Positions 45,358 to 55,502 of a DNA stretch of 64,000 bases are shown here, one piece after another. A model generated the notes under the pieces. It was not told the origin of the DNA and did no database searches. It saw only the letters and a program-made list of their open reading frames with translations. The translations under genes were made by a program, and so were the position numbers. The stretch is from Gyromitra esculenta (Eukaryota > Ascomycota > Pezizomycetes > Pezizales > Discinaceae), in contig JBCAML010000005.1 of NCBI GenBank assembly GCA_038503075.1, forward strand, positions 2,294,001-2,358,000. The letters run 5' to 3'. How positions within the stretch are numbered: the first letter of the stretch is position 1; each line of letters opens with the position of its first letter.

Positions 45358-47682
45358 TTAACGTGGTTTGATATGATTAGATGTAAATGATTGTGATGTT
45401 ACGGCTTGATCTCTACCCATACCTCATGATTCATGATCCATGATGGTGTACCTGAACGATAATTTTTTTCTTTCTTTTTATGCGCTTACAGACGCGTTTC
45501 TTTGGATGACAGTTTGTTGAAAAGAAAATAATAGGAAAATGTATTTGAACTTTTGTTTTTTTTTAATCTATCTTATCCTTCAACCGGGGACAGCAGATAC
45601 TCTGCATCTTGCAGGTCATTTACCCGCCCGGCGTATATCAAGTGATAAGATCAATCGAGAATACAACGGCGGGAAAAAAAAACAATTACCAGGCATGTGT
45701 ATAGATTCAGCAAAGATCTAGAAGAGTAGAAGGCTGCGGAACTTTAAGCCGAAGAAAATCCCTGCAGCCTCATAGGATGCTTCGAACCACGAGCTATAGT
45801 CCTGATATCTGGGATTTGTTTGAGGTATACCTTTCCCTCGCTAACACCATTCCACTCACGCCCCTTAGAAATCGCAGTCCCGTCGCCCATGTCGCCTGAT
45901 AGCAATACAGTCCTTCCCAATCTCCCCGCAAGTCGCAGCAGACGCAGACCAGCCGTAGTCGGCTTCATACAGCGATCGCTATCAGATCCATATTCGATCT
46001 GTAAACATCTCTCGGAGCAGTTATTGAAGGATCCAGAAGCGATAATAATATCGGATGACGTTGGAGAGTCAGTGTTAGTTGCATATCCCGTCGTATCCAT
46101 TCGCAACGATACTTTCAAACAAGATGTATGCGAGGTATTGGCACGTAATAACTGAACGTGATCAGTTTCTTTGGGCTCTAAGAAACGGATAATTACGAGG
46201 ATGAAGAAAAGTAGGAATAGGGTGACGGGGCTGCGAGGGATCTGTACTCTAGGTTCTCATCCTAACTGTGGCTGTTCGGGGGCGGGGGTGTGGAAATGCC
46301 ATAGAGATTACTATTATTCTGTGCGACGGCCTGGAGGATTTGGATTAAGCATATCTTATCACTGATTACGCTGAGAGATCAAATCTCTTGGTCAGAGATC
46401 TGTAATATACAAAAGAGAGGCTCCGTGGGGGAAACCATCTAAAACCGAGTCATGAGCTGTGATCCAACCGCCACTTTTTAGAGAAAAGCCCTCTGCGGCT
46501 TGGCAGAAACTGGGGGCTGTGATTCGAGACTTGATATTTCTGCTCAACACTCTCCAACTCGAAAATTTGAATGCAATTGCAATAACCGAACCCACCTCGC
46601 CCTCTCCCTATTGGCTCCTGTCCGTAGGCACAATTGCGTCATGAGAGAAGGTCGTGGGATCTCGGCTCCCCCAAGCTGCTCGTTTTCGAATGCAGGGTGA
46701 TCATGTTAAACACGTAACCTAGCATGAAGCGATAAGCCATAGCATTTCAAGCCATGAAGCCACAGCGTTCTTCTGGGACACATGATATTGAAGCCTATAA
46801 CATGTGTGTTATAGCTTACGGTGGAATCAGTGGCGAATGTATTGTATGCGGGGTGTCTCGGGGGGGTTCTCTTTAATCCTTCTAACCATACACTTTTGGG
46901 TACATGTATTCTTAAAGCTGATATGATCTATTCCGCTTGCCGTCACAGGCCATGGATGTGTCCTGACTGGATGGTTTTCTGAAATATAATTGGAGGTCAA
47001 CACTAACCCTAACCCTATAATCTTTCATGTAAACCAACAAGAGTGTACACCTCTCACATTCTAATATTGGCAACTTGAATCAAAATTTCACCTCTAGAGC
47101 CTAGTGCCACGCCGTTTCAGCCCCGAGTTTTTCCATGAAAAAAACTTGAATCCATGTTATTGTGCTGAGTGGTTGTAGTCTCGCCGGTCCAATTTCTACT
47201 AAATACATGTAGTTGTCGGTAAGATCTCGCTCACACGAGTACGTATAATAGACTTTAGTATTCCTCATACTACGCACTAGATGATGAAAGATACTGCTAT
47301 GTTTTGGGTTCTTGATGTCTTAAATTACTCAATCGCAGCCACAATATGCCCAATTGACCAATTAAAATTGTTCAGGGGACAGATGTCTAACATTCATAGA
47401 CCTCAGAGGTCATGATGTGAACTTGAGAAGATTTCGTATAAACCCTTCCGCTTATTTATTCTTCATCTTGATCCCTTTTCTCTTGCCCCCACTACTATAT
47501 TTCACCATGGAATTAATTACCAAACCAGGCTGGAAAACTCGGGTTTTACTGGACCCTCAGACACCCCCGGAGCACTATATAATCTCCATAAACTTCTAAG
47601 GAGAGTAAATCACTCAACTCACACTTTCATATCAACTTATACCATCACATCAACTTCTACAGACGTCAACATCAGCAACAAA
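45358..47682. other. Intergenic; one uncertain ORF
   Basis: An ATG-started ORF at 46100-45744 minus (118 aa, with GSDSDRCMKPTTAGLRLLR) overlaps an equally long open frame on the plus strand (45820-46155). Neither shows a recognised motif, so neither is called. A short interstitial telomere-type repeat is listed separately. A TATATAATC box at about 47576 precedes the CGH gene at 47683. Confidence 0.4.
47003..47016. repeat. Short interstitial telomere-type repeat
   Basis: CTAACCCTAACCCT, two and a third units of CCCTAA. Too short to indicate a telomere; listed because TTAGGG-like arms also occur at 43327-43408. Confidence 0.6.
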
Positions 47683-48174
47683 ATGTGCATCATCACTATC
47701 ATCACCTTTGACTGTGGGCATCAGCTACTCGGCTCCGTTCCCTCAAACCGGCTTTGTGAAGCTACGCCGTGTGTTGCGCCTCCAATCCTAAGAGCTAGAT
47801 ACTTGATCTGCAAAAGCTGCGAGGAACTCAATGAGATCTTCAGATTGCCTACCACTGATTCCGACGAAATTTCTGATTACCAGTCTGGCTACCACCACTC
47901 CTGTGGAAATCCGATGGACTCCGACTCCGACTCAGTGCTTAGCGGCGACCCGAGCCCAGATAACAGTTTTGGGGATGCCGTTATGTCTCGTGAGCTAATA
48001 AATCCTTTCATTTCCTGTCCTGCTAATCCGGAAGAGGACAGAGTAGTAGAGTTTGTGCCACCGTCCACCGATGACTCCATGGATATCGATGAGTTGAGTG
48101 ATGGAGCTTATGTGGATCGGCTGCTTCAACACTTTGAATCTGAAATATTTGGCGTTACTAACATCATGCAGTAA
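47683..48174 (+). CDS. CGH-family protein with acidic Ser/Asp-rich tail, copy 8
   Basis: A 163-aa single-exon ORF with ATG at 47683, about 105 bp after a TATATAATC box. The start MCIITIITFDCGH gives Cys2, Cys11 and His13. Cys at about 25 and 30, and ICKSCEEL at about 47-50, complete the family pattern. The long C-terminal part is rich in Asp/Ser/Pro (DSDSDSVLSGDPSPDNS), as in the divergent copy at 3401, and is probably disordered. First of three head-to-tail CGH genes. No signal peptide. Function unknown. Confidence 0.72.
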   Translation: MCIITIITFDCGHQLLGSVPSNRLCEATPCVAPPILRARYLICKSCEELNEIFRLPTTDSDEISDYQSGYHHSCGNPMDSDSDSVLSGDPSPDNSFGDAVMSRELINPFISCPANPEEDRVVEFVPPSTDDSMDIDELSDGAYVDRLLQHFESEIFGVTNIMQ

Positions 48175-48652
48175 TTTTGCTTAGAATGTTGTATCAAAAG
48201 ATATGGATGTTTTGGGTAGTTTTCTTTTATTTTTTTCCTTTGTAACTTTTAGAGTTATTAAGGAGATATAGTTGCTTAATTATAATACCATAGAATTTAC
48301 AAAAAATATTTATCTCGAACTACAAGTACATGTACCTATATCATAAAGCGACCCCTCTATGATTCGATCCTCATACAACGCGACAGAGCCCCCTTACCGT
48401 TGGATGCATATGCGCAACGAGCCGCCTTTCTCAAGTCCGGTATATCAACTCATTCTATGTTTAACGTTAACCTGAAATCATCAACCCACCCACCCAGAAC
48501 AGAGAATTCTAGCACCCCACCCCTAGTCCCACGACCCCCACCTTTTTTAATCCTTCGCAGCCCAACAACACGCACTCCTACGCTCCCTCCATAAGCCCGA
48601 TACGAAGAATAACACCAAGCCAGTTTAAACTCACCAACGTCTTCCGTCAGTA
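48175..48652. other. Intergenic spacer between CGH copies 8 and 9
   Basis: No feature seen; it contains the 3' flank of copy 8 and the presumed promoter of copy 9. Confidence 0.4.
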
Positions 48653-48955
48653 ATGTGCATCCATACCATCAAAACCTATAGCTGCGGCCACGCGGTACGC
48701 CGATGTAGAAAGACCAGAGCAACCTGCTTCATTACTCCTTTACCCATCCGCCATCCATCGGAGTACCGCTGTCTTGAGATCTACTCAGTCTGCAATGCGT
48801 GTTACTATGAACAGCTTGAGGGCCAATCACCTTCGAGGGAAGAAATCGAGGCTGCTCTCGATGAGGGCTATTTTGATTCAAAGGTAGGGGATTCTACCAA
48901 CGATAGCACGATTAGAGACGGGGTTGATGCGAGGGATGGCAGTAGCGGGAACTAA
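48653..48955 (+). CDS. CGH-family small Cys/His protein, copy 9
   Basis: A 100-aa single-exon ORF with ATG at 48653. The start MCIHTIKTYSCGH is nearly the same as MCIHTQVNFVCGH of copy 10, so these are tandem duplicates. Then TCFITPLPIRHP (shared with copy 5), YRCLEIY and VCNACYYEQLEG with the C-x2-C pair. The tail is acidic with one predicted helix (SREEIEAALDE). About 480 bp after copy 8 and 550 bp before copy 10, same strand. Confidence 0.72.
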   Translation: MCIHTIKTYSCGHAVRRCRKTRATCFITPLPIRHPSEYRCLEIYSVCNACYYEQLEGQSPSREEIEAALDEGYFDSKVGDSTNDSTIRDGVDARDGSSGN

Positions 48956-49505
48956 AAGAAAGTAGAGGTGAGTTTACCGGTTGCGTGTTTTTTTTCCGTG
49001 GTTGTGTGTAGTTTGTGGGTGGAAGGCTGACGTGATTTTGATTCGAATGCGTCCTCGTAGCAGATTGGGGGGGTTGCGTGAAGTGCATAAATGTCGTGCA
49101 TTTTCCTAACATGAAGGAGGCCGAGTGGTTGCGTTTCCTTGTAGAAGTCATAGATTTCCATGTAATTATACTCGTGAATTCAAAGTAAAAGTCTCAGGGC
49201 GGTGTCTTTCGTTTGGTTCACAGGGCTAGCATTCCTTCCCCTAATAGTTGAAGCATCGAGTTGCCGCACCATTAAGGGGCTCGTATTCCAAACATCTTAT
49301 GGTATACTAGTACCATTCGTCATTGAGGATTCAAATCTTTTTCAAGTTATTCCAATCGCGAAATTCAAGAACGCACTTATATAGCTGTATCCCTGCATAT
49401 AAATACCTCGCAGGGTCTCCATTCAGTAAAGGATCTTCTCCCCCCCACCACCACAACTCCCAAATTACACGATTACCGAACAAAAAGCAAAAACGTAACA
49501 GAAAC
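48956..49505. other. Intergenic spacer between CGH copies 9 and 10
   Basis: A CATATAAATA box at about 49397-49406, some 100 bp before the ATG of copy 10. No other feature seen. Confidence 0.45.
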
Positions 49506-49772
49506 ATGTGTATTCACACCCAAGTCAACTTTGTCTGTGGACACTCAACGCAAAGCTTGCGTTATACATCTCTTCAGTGCTGTATCGCTAGACACAATTC
49601 GCCTCCTACTATGGAATGGAAAGAAGAGTTGTGTAAAAAATGTAAAGTGAGAGATTTCAAGGAAGACATGGTACGAGTAACCCAGTGGCTTGGCGAAATC
49701 CAGCCCTATGAAGCTGTGACTATACTTGCACCGGAGGAACCTACACGTATTAACGAGCCCACTAAAATATAA
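49506..49772 (+). CDS. CGH-family small Cys/His protein, copy 10
   Basis: An 88-aa protein. The open frame extends upstream of the chosen ATG at 49506, but that ATG gives the family start MCIHTQVNFVCGH and lies 100 bp after a CATATAAATA box. Then LQCCIARH and LCKKCKVRDFKED (C-x2-C), followed by VTQWLGEIQPYEA, which matches the W-x-x-G/E-I/V helix end of copies 3 and 6. It lies 260 bp upstream of the LINE insertion point; the insertion did not interrupt it. Function unknown. Confidence 0.72.
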   Translation: MCIHTQVNFVCGHSTQSLRYTSLQCCIARHNSPPTMEWKEELCKKCKVRDFKEDMVRVTQWLGEIQPYEAVTILAPEEPTRINEPTKI

Positions 49773-50032
49773 TCTGTGGGATTTATTAGCTTACGATAGT
49801 ACTGGAATGAATTAGCATACGTACCGTAGTATATACATATCGTCGAGCTGGAGATATATGTGAATTTAAAATAGCTTAACGATCATATAGGAACATGTAA
49901 CTACTCGTGGGTTTATTAAAAATTACTACTTATCCCCGAAATCGCTTGCCTCTCGTAGGATCTGGCATCGTTGATATCTTCTCCTGTAAGAGGATGCAAA
50001 AAAAACACTAGGCCTATATATACAACAAAGTT

Positions 50033-50049
50033 ATCAATGCTACATACAA
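50033..50049 (+). repeat. 5' target-site duplication of the LINE
   Basis: The 17-base ATCAATGCTACATACAA, identical to 55236-55252, at the left border of the LINE. Confidence 0.88.
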
Positions 50050-50177
50050 CATGCTCCGTCTCCTCTACACAATTTTTTCTGAAAAAACACCTTCCTATTC
50101 GGGAAAGCCAACCTTCTCGCAAAACTCAAAATACCATCTTAGCTCTCTAAAAACCAGCTTCACCGTAGCATTAGTGA

Positions 50178-51742
50178 TGACTGATTCGTCAACCTTCGCT
50201 TCTTTATCGGTGGCAGAAATCTTTCTACCACCTCTTTCCTTCCACCAGTCTCCTCTGCTCCATCCAGAGCCAATTCCCCCGCTAGACCTTCAACACCAAC
50301 TCTCATCCCATCCGGCGTTTTGACCGAATTCAAGAGCTTCTAAACAAGCTCATCTCACAATCTCCACTTGGACAAACGTATTGCTCCCATCTTCAAGATG
50401 TAGCACTAGCCGACCCTTCGCGCACGGAAGCCATCCTCATTGCGTTGGCCATCAATACAACTCACCTCCTTTCATCCACGACGCTCGACTTTCCAAAACT
50501 AAGAAATTCTCTCTTCAACCCCATCAATCGAGCCCCAACCCAATCGCAAAATCCCATCCAACTGAACCAAATCCAAGCAGCCATCTCGAATCTGTCGGAC
50601 AAGGTTTCCTCTCAAGCCAAACGTTCCTCGGAACAATCAGTCCCGCTCCACCCTCCCGCCAAGAAGCTTTAAAAACCTTTGCCGAGGCGGCTAAATCTGC
50701 ACCCGCAAAGACCAACACAAAGAACTGCCGCGCACCAAAGCAGATGCAAACAACCCAAAAAAAGACACTGCGAAAAAGCCGCCTCGCCCTTCCAACGCCG
50801 AAAGACGTTGCTTCTCGCTCCAACGCCGCCCATTTACCGAATCGGCTGTTCTTGCCGCATCACTCCTCGTTGCGGTTGGACGCGCTTCTACGAGCCGCCC
50901 AATTCTCCAATTCATACTCAGTTGCCCTATCCCTTACTGTTAACGATCGTGGAACTATTACATTCACCGCCAACCCTTCTACTCCTGCCTCCGCATTTGT
51001 TCCCTACTTCGCCGCTATTCTAAAAACCCTCAACGAAACATGTCCCATTGGCGACAACCCATTCAACCCCGTCAGAACTGCGCCAACTGATGTTAACGTA
51101 GTAATCCACAACATTCCCACCTTTGCACTACTGGGAAGAAGCGAAAGAAGCCCACGCTATCCGAAGCCATCCTCTACGCCGCTGACATACAAATCACCGG
51201 CGCGCGTTACCTCAAAACCGACCCTGCCGTCCGAGCAGCAAAGAAAACTACATCTGTAGTAATTTCCTGCTCTATTGATGACGCAAAAAAAATCGGCTCA
51301 TCTATTAAACTCTTTTCGCGGCCACGCAAAACGAACCTTATGTGGTCAGCCTCACCTTCAACCCAATGCAAGAAATGCTGGGGTTTCGGCCATGCCACCG
51401 CCGGATGTAAATCACCAGACACTATCTGCCCCATCTGCTCGAACCACCACCCTCGTCACGAACACCGTTGCTCCATCCCAACCTGCCCTGGTGGTGGAGC
51501 TGAGAAAGCCATTATCAACTGCTGCGCAGTATCTCCATCAATCTGCATCAACTGCAACGGCAACCATACCGCTACAGACCTCCAATCGCCCACGCGCGCG
51601 ATTCGGGAGAAATCTAGTATTTCGTCACTGTACCACCTCCTGATACCTCCATGTCGAGCGAATAAATATGTCCCCCAGAAAGAACAAACCTCTACTTCAC
51701 CCTCACCCCCTTTCACTATCGTGCAACACAACTGTCTTTGGT
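50178..51742 (+). pseudogene. LINE ORF1 (gag-like), frameshifted
   Basis: Fragments in successive frames: an N-terminal part from ATG 50178, a middle part (LLNKLISQSPLGQTYCSHLQ; IALAINTTHLL), an RNA-binding-like part (APTDVNVVIHNIPTFALL; AADIQITGARYLKTDPAVRA), then zinc knuckles CKKCWGFGHATAGC (C-x2-C-x4-H-x4-C) and CPICSNHHPRHEHRC. At least two frame changes (near 50320 and 50660, plus one near 51130) break it. The homologous order is clear; no single full-length frame exists. Confidence 0.8.
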
Positions 51743-54700
51743 AGCTCAAAGATTTTTCATACCCTTTTCTCTCAATGCAAACCAACACCCTCAATCGTCG
51801 CCATCCAAGCACTTTATCTATGGAACAACAAACCTCTACAAGACCCGGTTTTTATCTCTTAATCCTCCACACTTCCAACACAAAAAATTCGCGTTTGTTT
51901 TTACATATCGATCCATTTTATCAACTGCCACCAAGCGAATTTTTAATCGAAGACAATTTTAGGGACGACATTATCTCCTTATGTCTCACCTTTAAAAATC
52001 CTATCTTCAACTCCTCCTTTTATTCAATTAAAATTATCAACATCTACAATCGTGAGAAGCAATTCCAAAGAATCATCACATTCAACCTTCACAAATTTTT
52101 TTTCCTCATCCACTCCCACCATCATCGTTGGTGACTTTAATATTCACCATCCCTCCACACGAATTATCTCCTCTCAAGAATTTAATGAAGGGGATAAATA
52201 TCACCTTACAGCCCAAAATCTCCTGTATAAATGCCTAAATACTCATAATTTATACCCGTTTTCCCTATGACTCGCATACTAGACCGAGTGTCCTCGATCT
52301 AACATTTTGCAATCATCTTGCACTACCTTTTATCAAAAAATGGGACACCTCCTCCAACTCCACTGGATCAGACCATATCCCCATTATTACACATCTCCAT
52401 ACTCCTCATCATACAACTGCCATGCCATCTCCCGACTGGTCAAAAACCAACTGGAAAAATCTCACGCCGCTAATTAAAAAAATCAAAATCCTTCCCCCCC
52501 CTCCGTTACCAGACCTTGATCAATGGTTCACAAAATCACTCAACCTAGTAACCACACCGCTCATTCTCGAAACCCCAACCAAAAGACCCTCCGAATGGTC
52601 AAAAAAGTGGTGGAGTCCCCTGCTATCCGATTTAAGAAGAATCTTTCACTCAATCAACCGATCCCACCGTAACCAATTTAAAGGATCAAAAGCACCTCCC
52701 TCCCCAGAAGTACGCAAAGCAAAATATGCCTACTTCCACGAAATCGCCAGATGCAAAAAGAACCACTGGAGTTCCTTTTTAGCAAATGCGTCACCTTCCG
52801 ATATATGGGCCGCCAAAAGAATGAAAACCTCATCCTCCAACGACGTTTTTCCCAATCTTCCCAATATTAGCACTCCTACACAACTCGCCTCCTCACTCAT
52901 TCAACACTTTTTCCCCCCGCGTATTACAAAACCTCCGCCTCTCTACCACCTTCACGCAGATTTTAAAGAAATTGACTTCGATGAAATCTCTGCTGCTTTA
53001 CGCGCATCCTCCAATACATCCGTTTCCGCCGTATACTATTCCGTATAGCATCTGGAAAAAAATCAATAATATTAATCCAAATATCATCCACTCACTCCTT
53101 AATCCCCAAATACCATCCGCTCCAACTCAAGAAAGCGTTCGGGATCGTTCTCCCAAAACCAAACAAAGAATCGTATTCTTCAGCAACCTCTTTCAGAGTC
53201 ATTGTACTACTAGAAACCCTTTCAAAAATTCTAGAACGTATTATTGCAACACGACTCGCCTACCTCTCTCGCTCAAATGGCCTCATTCATCCCAATCAGT
53301 GCGGCTCGCTATCACTTATATCAACCGGAGATGCAGTCTCCGCACTACTTCACGATATCCAGCTCCTCCAAGCAGCAGACAAGAAAGTCTCCACGCTTTT
53401 TCTTGATATTAAAGGCGGGTTTGACAACGTCAACCCCCATATCCTGGAGAAGAGACTTCTTGACCACCATATTCCACTCTATATGACCTCCCGATCATAT
53501 CCTTTCTTCATTCACGCGAATGCGCCCTCCTTTTTAAAGGATCACCAAGAAAATTCCTTCCTGTGTCCGTAGGAGTCCCTCGCGCTCACCTATTTCTCCC
53601 TTTTATTTTGTATCTACGTCGCCCTCCATCTCAAAGAACGCCTTTAAATTCACCTTTTCATATGTGGATGATTTTGCCATCACAGTCTTCTCGCACTCCA
53701 AGAGAAAACGCTGACTCTTAGAACAAAGTTGTTCCACGATATTAACATCGTGGAGATGCCATTCAAGTTTCTTTTTCGATTCCCAAAACAGAACTTATAC
53801 ACCTGACAACCATCCATAACCGACTACCCCCTACTCCCGCGCCTCCATCAAACTGATGGAAATACCTTTCTCCCACAACTACGTATTCGTTGGCTTGGCT
53901 TTTGGCTTTCCCACAACTTCAATACGAATACTCATTTTCTCAAAAGGTTGTCATCTGCCCAAAAAGCATTTTTCGCAATCAAATCTCTATCAACATCCGG
54001 TTCAGGACTTACAGGTTCCAATGCCCGTAAACTTGCCATGGGCCTTATACGACCAATACTCACATATGGAATGAACATACTCATCCCATCAGCAACTATC
54101 TTAAAAAAACTCGACCCGTTTCGAACAAATGTTCTCAGATCACGAATCGCTTTTCCTCTACAAACATCGGTGCTCTCACTCGAGAAGCAGCACTGCCTCC
54201 CACACTACCATACGCTAAATACCCCAGAACACGCCATGCTGTACGCATAGCCACCCTACCTGTGTTATTTAACCCTGCATCTGCACGCCTTCCGCCAAAC
54301 TTCCAAGCAAATCTGCACTCTCTCCCACTTCTCGTGCCATCTCAAAGCGCCTCGCTCGTAGACCCCGAACTCCAACGCCAAATCACGCGTCGACCTTTAA
54401 TTATGACGCTCTTGCACACGAAGCATGGAAATTTCTTCCGTGCAACTACTACCCCGTCAGGCCCTGCCATCGACAAACCAAATCCGATCAATCAACGATC
54501 ATCGAATCATGTAACAACGCTATCTTATCCCAATTAAAAAGAGACTGGGACGGTCACACTCCTCGCCCTCCTTACTTTGATTACCTCACTACCACCATAC
54601 CTCACCCATTTATGTAATTTTCAAAATTTAAAGCTGGGAGACTCCATCAAATGCGAAAGCACATAAAAGCTACCTCAAAGACACACTTCCTGCCTCACCC

Positions 54701-54790
54701 TGACCTACTACATGTCCCCTATGTGGTGACAGCTCCCAAAATTTTTCGCACGCAATACTATACTGTTTTGCTCATGAGGTTGAACGAAAT
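51710..54790 (+). pseudogene. LINE ORF2 (endonuclease-reverse transcriptase), heavily broken
   Basis: Begins with the endonuclease start FTIVQHNC. Endonuclease pieces follow: PSIVAIQALYLWNNKPLQDP, with QA where active elements have a Gln-Glu, and VGDFNIHHPSTR (GDFN). Then the linker DWSKTNWKNLTPLIKK...SEWSKKWWSPLL (52434-52620), typical of Tad1 elements. RT motif A reads LDIKGGFDNVNPHIL (about 53404). Motif B is altered (GVPRAHLFLPFILY). Motif C keeps YVDDF (about 53662). The C-terminal zinc motif CPLCGD...FSHAILYC is at 54713-54770. Stops and frameshifts separate all of these. Confidence 0.85.
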
Positions 54791-55225
54791 TTATTTATTC
54801 CCTTTTAAATTCCTTAAACTCTGAGTCTCCGTATGGGTAAATCCGATTATGCTACTAGCCCTTGCTGAATTTATTTCAAAGACAAGGACAAATTTTCCTA
54901 TTAAATCTCAAATTGATATTTCACATTTATCATCATCTGGTTCGTCTGATGTTCTTTCATCTATTTCCTCTCATTCTATAACATCTATTACTTCTCTTTT
55001 AAACTTTTTTGAGTCAATGGAAGAGTAATCTATTTGCATGCTGGATATATATTAGGCTTATGTTAGCCATGGAGGGAATCTCTGAATTGAAAATTTTCAG
55101 TTATATTTGTTTGATTTCTATTATTGTCAGGAGGGTTGGGCTGGAAAGGGTTTTGTTCACGCTATAACTTCGGTTGCATGTGGCATTCTTGTACCATTTA
55201 TAAAACAATGAAACAATGATTTAAC

Positions 55226-55235
55226 AAAAAAAAAA
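55226..55235 (+). other. LINE poly(A) tail
   Basis: A run of A at 55226-55236 that ends the element and merges with the first A of the 3' target duplication, the mark of target-primed reverse transcription. Confidence 0.85.
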
Positions 55236-55252
55236 ATCAATGCTACATACAA
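55236..55252 (+). repeat. 3' target-site duplication of the LINE
   Basis: A 17-base copy identical to 50033-50049, directly after the poly(A) tract. Confidence 0.88.
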
Positions 55253-55502
55253 TCGTTCAGCTAAGGCATGTCCCCGGGTTTCTTCTTTCTCTTCGCCACA
55301 GAGATGTGGCACTATGTCCTTACTTCCTCTCGCATCTCTATGAAACCTACAACGACCCATTTTTCTTCTTCTTGGAACCTCATCGCTTTTCCCAGTCCGC
55401 ATGTCATCTCAATCACCGTACATCACTCGAGATTCCTCACACTCGAAATTAAATGCAAGGCCACAGTAGCTATGGATATCTTGCGACTAGCACCCTAGTA
55501 GA

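Larger units (their letters stand above)
50050..55235 (+). mobile_element. Tad1-type non-LTR retrotransposon (LINE), full span, coding capacity lost
   Basis: About 5.19 kb between perfect 17-bp target duplications, ending in a run of A. Order: gag-like ORF1 with CCHC knuckles, AP-endonuclease remains, reverse transcriptase, C-terminal CCHC. This is the layout of fungal Tad1-like LINEs. The reading frame changes many times and stop codons occur throughout, so it cannot encode its own proteins. Flanks on both sides are non-coding. Base composition is A/C-rich on this strand and CpA remains common, which argues against heavy RIP on this strand. Confidence 0.9.

Noticed and set aside
45744..46155. 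Overlapping open frames on both strands (118 aa minus, 111 aa plus)
   Set aside because: Neither has a recognised motif and the plus frame has no ATG at its start, so the strand cannot be chosen.
47003..47016. Possible telomere or subtelomere because of CCCTAA units
   Set aside because: Only two and a third units, internal to the window and flanked by ordinary genes.
50524..50915. Minus-strand open frames of 74-99 aa
   Set aside because: Shadows of the LINE ORF1 on the plus strand.
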